DNA of 64,000 bases from Amborella trichopoda (GCF_000471905.2 NW_006500337.1:1103959-1167958); one strand, 5' to 3'; positions 1-10,645 are shown, counted from the stretch's first letter. A program made the numbers and translations. The notes: generated by a model from the sequence alone, not told the origin.

Positions 1-316
1 GGCATCAATTCACTTTGTTCCCTTCAAACCCAGCCATCATCACCCTTGCTGCACCTGCAGATTTCCATTAATATTGACCTCCATTAAAAACTTTAAATGC
101 AATTTCTAAATGTTCCCCAAACCATTTTTCCCTAACCTAACTCCTTCCTGACTGTCATGAACTTCAAATCATCCTCTCATGCATTCAAGGCCAGAACAGC
201 AACTTTCATTACAGTCAAACCTTAGACCCCAATCAAACCAAAACCCAAACCTTAGTGTCCATAAAACCCAGAATTCGCAACCCAACCCCTTCTTTGTAAG
301 CCCTCCAATCATGTTA
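1..316. other. Intron sequence of the UCH gene, no feature
   Basis: AT-rich, non-repetitive sequence between the left edge and the first hAT element. I looked for the next UCH exon (the VEELYSLD segment in relatives) on the minus strand and did not find it here, so the intron continues past the edge. Confidence -1.
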
Positions 317-324
317 CACTCATG

Positions 325-1275
325 CAGTGTTTGAAAATTCGGCCGCCCAGCCGCCTAGGCAACCAGTCCCCTAAAACGCCTAGGCGGCTTGCATCTAGGC
401 GGCCGCGTAGGCGCCGCCTCGACACAAGTTGCCGAGGGTGGAAAAATAACCTCGACTACGGTCAAAAGAGTAATTTCCCACCCCCCTAAAGGTGGAGGGG
501 TGGTGGGGAGGGGGAAAGGGTTTTGGGGGACATTCTAAACCCCCAAAACCAAATCCGTGCCATCTAGAGGGAGAAAAATGCCCCAAAAACCTCCATTTTG
601 TGATTTTAACGAAAGATCGATAAATTTTCGATTTTTTCAATTTCTTCCGAAATCAAAGGCAATACTTCGTTGTAGTTTTCAGAGGTTCTAGTGGTCAATT
701 GTGACGACTTTCGGCAACCGAATAGGCGAGGTTTGGGCCGACAATATTTTTATTTTGATATTTTTAGAGCATTATGCCATTATGATATTTGAATAAGGGT
801 TTTGAGTTTTTTTGCTACAACGTACTATGTTTTGAATCATTTGATTTTTATTTTTTTTAACTTTTTTTTTTTTCTTTTTATGATATATTTACATGTTTGT
901 AGTTGAAAGATTGATTTTTTTGTGATTAATTGATTATTATCTCGTTTGGACGATTAAATTTGTCCTATATTGAATTCATTTATGAATACAATGTCTGATG
1001 TTTTGATATTCTATTAGTTTTTTTTTCTTTTTTTATATTTTTACATATTGGTAGAAGGCACATTTACCGATTTGGATTTATATTTTGTGAATAGTCATAA
1101 ACTTTGGATGAAGTTGATATTTTGTGAATATTTGTTATCGAAAACCAAATATTATAGATATTAATTAACAAATAATAATTATATTATAACTTTTATCTTA
1201 ATTAATAGTCCCTACCCATCTAGGCGGCCAGGCCCCAAAACGCCTAGGCGGGCGCCTACGCCTTTTTGAACATTG
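325..1275. mobile_element. Non-autonomous hAT element, CCTAGGCGG-rich family, copy 1
   Basis: Starts CAGTGTTTGAAAA and ends TTTTTGAACATTG, so the ends are inverted copies of a CA(G/A)TGTTYxAAAA terminus. Flanking 8-bp direct repeats CACTCATG (317-324) and CACTCGTG (1276-1283) differ at one base and are the target duplication expected for hAT. Both subterminal regions are packed with GCCTAGGCGGC-type motifs (330-420 and 1220-1262), while the 800-base middle is AT-rich and noncoding. The short open frame at 395-640 is not a gene. It sits in an intron of the UCH gene. Confidence -1.
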
Positions 1276-1483
1276 CACTCGTGTAGGAGCCTAGCCCTAG
1301 TGACTCTACATCATTCCTTTTAGTGGTATTGCACAAACCTAGTTAATTCTGGTCTCCTTTACAGCCGACACCTCATGTGTGTGCGTGCTATAGGAACGAC
1401 GATGCATGCATTATAAGAAATGAACCCCTAGACAGAGTAACATATGATCTCTATAGTGGTTAACCAAGTTTCAGTGAATTTAC

Positions 1484-4400
1484 CTGCAACCCTTTTACTT
1501 GCATTTGCTGAATTAGTTCAGTAAAAACACCTACAAATGCAAGCAAAGATATTATTAGAACCAACACACAAAAAACTACAGGCAACGACATCATAAAGTT
1601 TCCAAAGTAGCAAGTCCCATCAATATATACTAATCACCACTGCAGAAATGAGAAAACATTTCTCAGATGAGTATTAGACCATATTGAATCTGCAATATAT
1701 GCCCAAATAACCACTGCAAGCACATAAAAGAGATGAAGAACAAGAAAGTATTTGTTTGTACCAGTGTTTTAAAAAACGGCAAGTCGAACCGGACTCGCCC
1801 AGTTTGACTCGGGAACCGGCACAGCCCGTGCCGGTTTCAGCACAAAACCGGGAACCGCCCGATTCTAGAGTAGAACCGCCGATTCACACACGTAATGCAT
1901 GACACGCATGTGCGAGCGTGCCCCACGCACACGCGCACACGTGTGTCTGAGCACACGTGAGAGCCTGCCCCACTCACACTCACACGTGCACACGTGTGTC
2001 TAAGCGCACGTGCGAGCATGCCCCCACTCACACTCACACATGCACACGTGTGTCCAAGCGCACGTGCGAGCGTGCCCCACGCACACTCAAGCGTGCACAC
2101 ATGTATCCAAGCGCACGTGTGAGGTTGTCCTAATATTTTTGCACACATATTATAGTTCATATTACATAGGTATTTATATACCAAAGTTGAATACCCATCT
2201 TTCGATGTCGGATAATTCCCAAACATCATTAAATGAAAACGAAATGTAAATATAGTCTATTAATCAACAATTTATAATCACATGTAGTTAGATTGGCTTG
2301 GTGGTTATGACTTTCGTTTTTTTACTTGATGTCCCAAGGTCGAATCCCCTTGGGCATGTGTTGCATTTTTGTTGTGTATATAGTGGTTGGTATAAATATA
2401 AATATTTTTGTTGTGTATATAGTGGTTGGTATAAATATAAATATTTTTGTAAATAATATAAAAGGCATAAAAAATGAAAAATAAAAAAATTAATTTTTTA
2501 TATAACAGTTAATTTTTGTTGTATACAGTGCTATAATTAAAAAGCAAATCGGTGACCCAGATAAGGCACCTCAAAAACCGATCCGGATCGGCGAATCGAC
2601 GATCCGAATCGGGAATCGACTGAATCAGTCGGATTAAAGCTTCAAAAAAATCCAAAAAAATTATTAAAATTCATTATAAATGTTGTTTTTTAGGAATCCC
2701 ATAAAAAATGAGGGTACTACATTATTAACTTTCATTTTTTTTATCAATTTGTGAATATTGAGATGCTCTTTTCCAATATAAACTTATTTTAACCATTAAA
2801 TTTGCATCACATAAAAGAAAAATCATAAAATTATCATGGATAAAATATATAATTATATATGGACTATTATAAAGAGTAGACTAATCAATGAAAAAATGGC
2901 CATTAAAATCTCGTTTTGGCGAAAAACCCTAATCCGCTAAAAAAACCCAAACTATTACAACCTAACTAACTATAATCCAAAATTATTACAACCTCACTAA
3001 TGATAATATTATATACTGAAATTATAATTATTCGTTGACATTTTATAATTATTCTATTAGACAAATAATAACAAATTAAAAATATTTTATAATATTATCT
3101 AATTTAAAATGTATTATTGACAACTGTAAGAAAAATAGTACATTACATGATTTATAATGTAAAAATTCATAAATAAAATAAAAGATTTGGTTATCAATGT
3201 AAAAATTAATAAAATGCGTACAAATTTTGAAAATAACACTTCAATTTTTCAAATATTTATTTTTTTAGGTTTCTATAATAAATTTAGTAAAAGAGATTGT
3301 TAGTAGAAAGATGGAGATTTCAAATAGAATAAAATTTTTACTGTTATTTTTTTTATACCTTTCATATTATTTACAAAATTAATTATACCACTATATACAA
3401 CAAAAATTAACTGTTATATAAAAAATTAATTTTTTTATTTTTCATTTTTTTATGCCTTTTATATTATTTACAAAAATATTTATATTTATACCAACCACTA
3501 TATACACAACAAAAATGCAACACATGCTCAAGGGGATTCGACCTTGGGACATCAAGTAAAAAAACAAAAGTCATAACCACCAAGCCATCTAACTACATGT
3601 GATTATAAATTGCTGATTAATAGGCTATATTTACATTTCGTTTTCATTTAATGATGTTTGAAAATTATCCCACATCAAAAGATGGGTATTCAACTTTGGT
3701 ATATAAATACCTATGTAATATGAACTATAATATGTGTGCAAAAATATTGGGACAACCTCACACGTGCGCTTGTATACACGTGTGCACGCGTGAGTGTGCA
3801 TGGGGCACGCTCGCATGTGCGCTCGGACACACGTGTGCACGCGTGAGTGTGCGTGGGGCATGCTCGCACGTGCGCTCGGACACACGTGTGCACGTGTGAG
3901 TGTGCGTGGGGCATACTCGCACGTGCTCTCGCACACGTGTGCACGTGTGGGGCATGCTCGCACGTGCGCTCGGACACACGTGTGCACGTGTGAGTGTGCG
4001 TGGGGCACGCTCGCACGTGCGTGTCATGCATTACGTGTGTGAACCGGATAGAACCTGATTGGAACCGACGGTTCTACTCTAGAACAAGGCGGTTCCCGAT
4101 TTTGTGATGGAACCGACACGAGCTGTGCCGGTTCCTGAGTCGAACCGGGCGAGACCGGTTCGACTCGCCGTTTTTTAAAACACTGGTTTGTACATTTGTG
4201 ATTACATCCTAAGCAACATAGTGATGCCATATGTAAATAGTTGAAGTCCTAAATAACATCTAAGAGTAGCTTTGGAACTAAAAATGGCATCTAAAGTTTC
4301 AAATGAAAAGCACCAAGAAATGCATAAGGGACACACCAATTTACGCTTCAGAGAAGGAATAGTTCTAAATTAACTGATGAAATTCTCATGTCCACAATTT

Positions 4401-4957
4401 GTTTTCCTTAGCAAAACTTGTACTTGTCATAAACAGTGAACAATAATTTGGCCACCTAGCCGACAAACTGCCTAGGCTATGCCTAGGCAGTGGGGTCTGG
4501 ACAGGCGCCTAGGGGGCCTCAAGGCAGGTGCTTAGGCCCACCTAGTGCCATCCCTTAAAAAAATTCAAATCCACCAAAACAAAAAATAAAGCATGGTATT
4601 GCCCTTCTCTCTCTCTCTCTATCTCTCTCTCGGTCCATGTGCTCTCCCGACATATGAAAAGAAAAAGAAGAAGATGGACTCTAGTATTCGATGTGCAGTC
4701 TCTCTCTCTCACACGCACACATGAAGATACACATGGACCCATATGCTCCCTCTTTACATGTAAGAAGAAGAAAAAAGAAGAAAATAACCTCCAAGTGTTT
4801 GATGCGAGGTCTCTCTCTCTCTNNNNNNNNNNNNNNNNNNNNTACGACTACACGTACGTACGTACTACGTACTACCTACTTACTACGTAAGTAAGTAAAG
4901 AAAGAAAAGTAAAAGTAAACGTAAACGTAACGTACGTACGTTGTAGTCGTCGTCGTC

Positions 4958-5017
<60 letters not shown>

Positions 5018-8000
5018 CTCTCGATCTCTCAACATATCCTCCAAGTGTTCAAGACCTCTCTCTCACAAATATAAATCCAAAAGAAAAAAAAAAGAGGATG
5101 ATCTTTAAGAATTTCATGCGAGACCTCATGCATACATATACGTGTGCATGCACATACATACACTAAACACATACACACACATTCATAAAACACACACATA
5201 CAAACAACATATGGCCCCTAACCAACCCCCTTCCCTTAGGGCTGCCCGGGTATCTAGGCGGCCGCCTTGGTGCCTAAGCGGCCCAAACCCCTGTCCCCCT
5301 AGGCGGCCCAGACCCCTGGCTGCCTAGGCTGCCGCATCCGCCTTTTTGAACCTTTGTCATAAATTATGTGAGTAAAACTGAGTACTACTTTTTATTATTA
5401 AGATAACAATATCACTCTAATGCAGATTAGAGAGACATGAAGAATTTTGCTGATCTTCAAGGTTGCCTAACTTTTCTTTGCTAAGATAGGTGCTCTATCT
5501 CTCTATCTTCTAAATTGTTATATGAAAGGTTCCGATTACCTCGGTTCGCTATCTTCTGCTATGAGATTTATTTCCCACTTTCCAAACAAAAAAAAGGCGA
5601 TAGTTTAAGGAGTTTGACAAAAGAAAAGGAAAAAGGTTTTATAACACCTAGCTTTTATGATAAAAAGTAAAGCCACACCATAAAACCCTGCCAAAAAAAG
5701 TGCTTTCCGCATCTGAATTAGCTAACCATTTTTCAACCTCTTCCTTTGACATGTGCATATTCCTATGGAAGTAATACTATTAGTTGATGCATAATGCCCA
5801 AATGGCGCAACAGATTGTTTCATACACTCCCCAACTAAAATAATAGTTGAGATGAGAGTCGACCAAGTCAAACAAGGCCAACTCAGCTAGGGACCATGCA
5901 TTGATTCAAAAAGCGGTCCACCCAACGCCTAGGCGGGATGGGGGGCCTGGCGCACCGCCCATGCCTGGGCGAACCAACTAGGCGGGTTGTCCCTGGGTGC
6001 CTGCCTAGGGACCCTAGACGCCGGCCTAGTACCCTGCCTAAGTGGGCGCCTAGCGTAGCTGAGCGGGCGTCTTGGGAATTGCACCCGACTAGGTGAAAAA
6101 ATACCCATCGGGTGGGGTATTTTTGGTTTTTTTTTTTGGGATTATAAAAAATGCATGAATATGCATATTCTGTACAAAATATGTACGCAAAACAAGGTTA
6201 CTGGACACCATTTTCCCCCTTTTGAACCTAGGCTGCCAAGGTTCTAGGCGGCCGCCTAGGCATTGGGCGGCCTAGACCCCCTAGCCGCCTAGGTGCCGCC
6301 CAAGCGTTTTTTGGAACACTGGGACCATGTCAAATTGCAAGCCTAATCCATTGGTCTAATATTTTCTTAAAATATAGCTCACACATGTAAACTAGTGATC
6401 CTCATCTATGATGCCCACAAATTTTTGTCTACCCCAAGTAGCAACATATTAAACCAGGCCTAGAAAGCTCATATCAACATCAGGATATAGAAAGCCACAA
6501 GCAATAAATTTTGCCAAAGCCAAGGATAAGGTAAAAATTAAGAAAGAGGGAGGTTACACCCCAAACCAACAATTATCAACACTAAAACTGCTCTACCAGT
6601 TGACATCCAAGTGACAACCCCAAGTGATAACCCCACCAAATAGAAGCATAGTAGAGAATAATTTAAAAGTTAAATCCGAGAAAGAAAAAAAGAGCACGTG
6701 TAGAGAGCAAGGAAACGCTTCGAAATGGCTTGTTGCTTCTCAAAAGCTCGGGTTTTGATTTCCATGCAATAGAAACACAAACATCTAGCCATAAAACGTA
6801 TGCCAACAAAGACAAGAAATGTAAAAGCATATGTAACCAAAAACAAAACAAACAAATGATAAAATATTCTATCTTGGTGGTTACCAACACAGATCAATAC
6901 ATGAGCCTGGTCCATTTTGAAGAAGGCCTCAAAATCAAAATCACAAAATTTCTAGCATAGTTACCACTACGACAAAAACATGTAAAACAATAAATTGTTC
7001 CATGTGCATCAAACATCAATAACAGCAACTTAAGGTCAATGAACTTCAATGAATGCCTGAGTTAATTTTTAATTACAGAAGAAAGACATAGTCAACATGC
7101 AACTCATCCTGGTTTTTATAATAAAAACAAATGAAAAGAAGGTTCCCGTAAATAAAATAAACCACAATGTTTCACTATCATTCAAACTGACCTGGATCAG
7201 ACTCAATTGTACACCAAGACATTTTTGAAATATCTGCAGAAGTTGCATAAGGATAGAAGGTTACAAGTTGTTTCTGCTTATAAGGCAAATCAATACAATA
7301 ACAAGAAATTTTGGCAAAAGTTAGTTTCCAATCTATAGGAATAGAAACCTCAGAATACATTGTTAAATATAGAAATACATTTATATAATAATTGTAATGC
7401 GTATAAAACTGCATATTAATTATCTTAAACTGTATGTAGAAGTGGTCAATATATGATTGCTGTATGTTTGATGCATGTTATAAGCTCAATGTATGCATAT
7501 GTAAGTATATTACTTTCCACTTGATAGAAGCACAACCTGTGACAATGTGTTAACTTAATGCACATACCATGAAACATATTGCCTTTGAAATTCGAGACTA
7601 CAAAAGCTAGTTTGCTCATGGGAAAAACTAAGAGCAGAAACCCAAAGAATCCTTCAAAAAAGGAAAAAAAAAACAAAAAAACAAATAGGTACTTGTAAAT
7701 CACCATTGACAATGTATTCATCCTTTGTCACAGGCCAATGATTTCCTGTAATCTCTCAAGCCAAAGCCATTAAAACCTCATTCCAAACAGTTTTTAGGAT
7801 TTGTTACAGGTCATTGATGTCCTCCAAATCTCTTAAGCCAAAGTCATCAGAACCCCAATCTGATACAGCTTTTAGACTCTATACAGGTCACTGATTTTCT
7901 CCACATATCCTTACAGGTCACTGATATCCTCTAAATATCTCATGCCAAGGCCATTAAAAAGCCAATCCAAACAGGTTTCCGGGTTCCTTATAGATTAACA

Positions 8001-8420
8001 ATTTCCAGTAGCAAACATTGGAAAAACAGGTTCATGACAGAAAGAGATTTCCAACAAAAGCATATACAGCAAGAAGCATCAACCAAAATCACTTACTCTA
8101 AAAAAAACAAATATCATCGGCATCTACTTCTTCCAATAAGTTATCCAAGCCCTACAACTAAAAATTTCAAGACGATTGTGAAAACTAGAGTTGCAAGATG
8201 ATTGTAGGAATTTAGGGCACGAGTCTCCGCACCTTTACCACAAGCTAGACGAAGCTCCTGCTACAGCGTCACCCGTACAATCTCCACAAAGCGCACCGCT
8301 AAAAGTCTCTCTCGATCTAAGCTCCTCTTTGCTATAAGATTCTCTCTCCAAACTCCCCTCTCTCCGATTCTCTCTCTCTAGCCTCCTCTCTTTCTATCTC
8401 TGGATAAGGATGCAACCTTA
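1484..8420 (-). CDS. UCH: Ubiquitin C-terminal hydrolase (UCH1/UCH2, UCHL5-like), 5' part only
   Basis: Cysteine deubiquitinase of peptidase family C12, 5' end only. The coding part of exon 1 is 7192-7222 (ATG at 7222) and exon 2 is 1484-1530. Together they make exactly 26 codons, beginning MSWCTIESDPGVFTELIQ, the N-terminus I know from plant UCH1/UCH2 (relatives of proteasome-associated human UCHL5). The junctions fit: CCAG/gtcag at 7192, tag/GTGTT at 1530, CAG/gtaaa at 1484. The ATG exon probably starts at 7273 after a cag acceptor, and the CT-rich stretch 8160-8420 looks like a noncoding first exon; this 5' part is inference. The catalytic Cys, His and Asp exons are not in the window and must lie left of base 1. 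The 5.66-kb intron holds three hAT elements and the next intron a fourth. The frame is open from 7273 with no stop, so an N-terminal extension is possible but unlikely given where the family starts. Confidence -1.
1897..2130. repeat. 53-bp CACGTG-rich minisatellite, left arm
   Basis: Diverged tandem copies of a unit of about 53 bp containing CACACGTGTG, GAGTGTGCGTGGGGCA and CTCGCACGTGCGCTCGGA. Roughly four units are present. CACGTG cores recur, so each unit carries G-box-like sequences, though there is no evidence that they act as such. Confidence -1.
2288..2360 (+). repeat. tRNA-like (pol III box A/box B) module in left arm
   Basis: TTGGCTTGGTGGTTATGA (about 2293-2310) resembles a pol III A box and AAGGTCGAATCCCC (2336-2349) a B box lacking one T. 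Spacing of about 40 bases fits a tRNA or SINE head. It does not fold as an intact tRNA that I can recognise, so I read it as a tRNA-derived relic carried by the arm. Confidence -1.
2539..3377. mobile_element. Element nested in the foldback centre (GATCCG-rich end)
   Basis: Arm homology stops at both borders. The left part (2545-2640) is rich in GATCCG/AATCGG motifs, and the AT-rich remainder (2940-3330) matches the inside of the element at 21437-22766 in inverted orientation, sharing the stretch around TTGACAACTGTAAGAAAAAT. Only one GC-rich end is recognisable, so this copy is probably truncated. It has no coding capacity. Confidence -1.
3525..3600 (-). repeat. tRNA-like module in right arm
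   Basis: Inverted copy of the module at 2288-2360: the B-box-like sequence is at 3531-3546 and the A-box-like one at about 3571-3588, read on the minus strand. Its presence in both arms at the same place shows that it was part of the element before or when the arms formed. Confidence -1.
3760..4028. repeat. 53-bp CACGTG-rich minisatellite, right arm
   Basis: Inverted counterpart of the array at 1897-2130 with about five units, one of them shortened (3921-3958). The extra units make this arm longer, so the two arrays have changed copy number since the element formed. Confidence -1.
4823..4842. other. Assembly gap of 20 N
   Basis: Twenty undetermined bases in a CT microsatellite. The sequence just after it (4843-4960) is a low-complexity palindrome of ACGT/TACG units, so the local assembly should be treated with caution. 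Confidence -1.
4955..5035. repeat. (CT)n microsatellite
   Basis: About 30 uninterrupted CT dinucleotides followed by CTCGAT variants. Shorter CT runs flank the gap at 4603-4632, 4699-4712 and 4811-4822. Confidence -1.
5899..6321. mobile_element. Non-autonomous hAT element, CCTAGGCGG-rich family, copy 3
   Basis: Left end CATTGATTCAAAAAGCGG, right end TTTTTTGGAACACTG, flanked by perfect 8-bp duplications GGACCATG at 5891-5898 and 6322-6329. Both halves are packed with CGCCTAGGCGG-like motifs. At 423 bp it is the most compact copy in the window and has only a short AT-rich centre. It lies in the UCH intron. Confidence -1.
6330..7191. other. UCH intron, nothing recognisable
   Basis: AT-rich intron sequence between the third hAT element and exon 1. 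The open frames on both strands at 6663-6960 are short, mutually overlapping and match nothing I recognise. Confidence -1.
7728..7990. repeat. Imperfect tandem repeat, about 75-80 bp unit
   Basis: Three to four diverged units, each with ACAGGTCAYTGAT, ATCTCTYAAGCCAAAG and a CCAAACAG/ACAGCTTTTAG tail. Located in the probable 5' UTR intron of the UCH gene. No coding frame runs through it. Confidence -1.
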
Positions 8421-8525
8421 TAGTGTAACAGTACGGATGCACCTACAAAATTCACCGGGAAACGAATTTTTTTAGGTTGAAAATCCATATGATCGATTAT
8501 CTCGACATTTGACCATGGCAATATA
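8402..8525 (+). repeat. Family A repeat, fragment
   Basis: Begins with the family terminus (GGATGCAACCTTATAGTGTA, then GGATGCACCTACAAAAT) and continues into the ATTATCTCGACATTTGA internal motif before homology is lost. It lies directly upstream of the likely UCH transcription start. Confidence -1.
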
Positions 8526-8791
8526 AATAATAGTGCATTTTACAACATATTTTTTATATTGTTTATTTTTAATATTTTCGTACGTTTATAGATCTACTTA
8601 GATTTTAATTATTTTTAAATTTAAATTTTTATAATTAAATAAAAAAATTAAATTTAAAATAATCTTCATAACATTTTACTTCAAAATTATATACCATGAT
8701 AAAATTTGAAGGAGCACCTTACCTCTGCAGCTACAAATGCATATGTATGCCAACTGCAACTGCCATTTATTCACTAATTTTTAGATTTAAG

Positions 8792-9182
8792 TTTGGCTAC
8801 CGTTTGTATAGAGCCTAGGCTAAAAAATCAAATTAGAGGCTACCTTCAAGTAATGTTGAACAATGTGGTTTCCATACTATAAATATTTGTGATAGCCTTA
8901 AAATATATTATAATATGTAGTTACAAAGTTTAAAGCTTAAAAAATAATGTAGATCAACATATCTATGGAAACTTTAAAATCTTGAAATTGACGATCCAAA
9001 AATACGTTACAAAATACACTATTTTCAAAACTTGAAATCTATTTTTTTTCCCCATTTTCATGCATCTTGATGTCGTGATTATCAATTTGAGGGTATTTAA
9101 GCATCAAAATAACCTGGAAATTTTTGAGATAAGCTTTGATTTGATTGTTTCGAGCCTCGAGTGTATATAAACTTTTTCCTTC
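8792..9182 (+). repeat. Family A repeat, near-complete copy
   Basis: Left end GTTTGTATAGAGCCTAGG, right end TATAAACTTTTTCC, about 390 bp. Internal sequence ATGCATCTTGATGTCGTGATTA is the inverse of the motif ATCATCTCGACATCAAGATG found in the other copies. No coding capacity. It resembles a MITE; superfamily unknown. Confidence -1.
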
Positions 9183-9694
9183 AATTTTAGATAAGTTTAA
9201 GTATTTTGATTTTTTATAATTACCTATATTGTCCTCTCTAAACTCCTCTCTTCTCTCTCTTTGGTCTGGTCCAGTCTAGCCCTTGTGAAACCATTTTTCT
9301 TATCCATTACTCCTTGGGCAAACATATGTCAGGGATATTGTTTGGATCTCAAATTCTGGAGATGTGATCTCCAGCTATATATTAATCTCAATAAAAGTAA
9401 TTTCTCATATAAACTCCATTGAAAAAGATTAATACCTTAATATTGAATAGTGGCAGTCCAATTTTTTAAGGGCTAGATCTATTTTGATATTTAGATCTTG
9501 AAAGGGGATTATTTTGATACTAGTGCTGTGCTATATTCTTTTTTGAAATCGTTGTGTTCTTAATTGGATCATGATTTTCTATTACAAATGTGCATTTTGA
9601 ACTATGGTGGGTTTTTTTTTTTTGGACATAGGTCAGGCACTATAGTAATTCGCCTGTTTTTTTAACAATTTGCTATTATTCTTTTTAGTAAATC

Positions 9695-10470
9695 ATGTCG
9701 GTTGAAGGAGAAAATCAAGATATTGAAACAATATAGATGCCATTGTCACCCCATAGTACCTTTGACGCTAAACGGAAAACAACTTCCTCGGATGCAAATG
9801 GTATTGCAAAGCAGCTTGTAAACATTGTCGTAAGTAGCTAGTTGGGGCTAGTAAACATGGGACTAGCCATCTGAAATAAAACATAAAAAAAAATGTCCTA
9901 AGAGAGTGTGCCTAGGTGCAGGTCAACAAATGTTAGTAGCTTCTTTTAAAAAAGGTAGAGGGGGTTTGACAAATTATAAATTTGTTTAAGAGTGAAGTAG
10001 AAGTGATCTAACAAAAATGACTCTCTTACATGGATATCCCTTTTCAATTGTAGAACACATTGTATGACATTTACAACCAATATTTAAGATGGTTAATCGC
10101 AATATCTGGCATCTTGGAAATATACAAAAAGGAAAAAAAAAAATTGCATGAGGTTTTAGAGAAAATCCCTAATCACATTAGCCTCACCACATACATATAG
10201 TCCTCATGTAGTAACCAAGGCTATCTATGTTTCATTGCCCATTATATTGATGATGCATGGCTTTTGCAAAAAAGAGTCATTAGTTTTGTGTATGTGTCAT
10301 CGCTACTGTTCTCATGGATTTATCGATGCAATGGAATATTGAAAAGTTGTTTAGCAAAACTTTAGACGATGCATCATACAATCATGTAACTGCGTCATCT
10401 CCAATTACTCAATTATCTCGAAAGGCTGCACTTGTATTTGATGGTAATATCTGCATATGCTAATGTTAAA
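9695..10470 (+). pseudogene. hAT transposase relic (RICESLEEPER-like)
   Basis: Read in several frames, this stretch keeps landmarks of plant RICESLEEPER/zf-BED hAT transposases in the right order: a start MSVEGENQDIETI at 9695, then MTLLHGYPFSIVEHIV and LQPIFKMVNRN around 10018-10110, GYLCFIAHYIDDAWLLQKR around 10220-10280, and MQWNIEKLFSKTLDD near 10330-10368. Stops and frame changes separate these pieces, the BED finger is not legible and no hATC dimerisation domain follows, so it is dead and truncated. It may come from the kind of element that mobilised the non-autonomous hAT copies nearby, but its own termini could not be located, so that link is inference. Confidence -1.
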
Positions 10471-10645
10471 AATTGAAAGGGTTTGTACACTACCAGAATC
10501 CCTTGAGGTCATGACCATCTTATGCATGATAGACAGAGAGGATGTTCCGTGCTTAGTGTATCACTACATGCACAAATTAGCATTTCCTTGTTTATGGGTG
10601 AGCTATATAAGTGGTCAATGAAATCGCGTTTTGTAAAAGCTTTTT
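10440..10645 (+). repeat. Dispersed block shared with 34850-35066
   Basis: About 200 bp (containing GGGTTTGTACACTACCAGAA and CCTTGTTTATGGGTGAGC) that recurs inverted at 34850-35066. The copy there has a longer open frame. Function and family not recognised. Confidence -1.

Larger units (their letters stand above)
1762..4185. mobile_element. Foldback hAT element with roughly 800-bp inverted arms
   Basis: Termini CAGTGTTTTAAAAAACGGC and its inverse at 4167-4185, flanked by perfect 8-bp target duplications GTTTGTAC at 1754-1761 and 4186-4193; this is the hAT signature. The arms run about 1762-2538 and 3378-4185 and match almost base for base when one is inverted. Each arm carries, in order from the outside: an ACCGG-rich terminus, a GC-rich minisatellite, a tRNA-like module and an AT-rich stretch. 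No transposase is present, so it would need one in trans. The several Cys/His/Thr-rich open frames seen on both strands here are translations of the minisatellite, not proteins. The centre (2539-3377) is a different element inserted inside. Confidence -1.
4434..5356. mobile_element. Non-autonomous hAT element, CCTAGGCGG-rich family, copy 2
   Basis: Left end CAGTGAACAATAATTTGGCC, right end TTTTTGAACCTTTG, flanked by direct repeats TCATAAA at 4427-4433 and 5357-5363. Seven matching bases are certain; the eighth depends on where the end is placed. The subterminal blocks at 4450-4550 and 5236-5345 have the same CCTAGGCGGC motifs as the copy at 325-1275. The inside is CT microsatellite, a sequence gap and short palindromes. 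It lies in the UCH intron. Confidence -1.

Noticed and set aside
2288-2360. Functional tRNA gene
   Set aside because: Box A and B resemblance only; B box lacks a base, and no acceptor stem or cloverleaf could be formed by eye.
1837-4042. Open frames of 79-130 residues rich in Cys, His, Thr and Val on both strands
   Set aside because: They are translations of the 53-bp minisatellite in the foldback arms, open in several frames at once.
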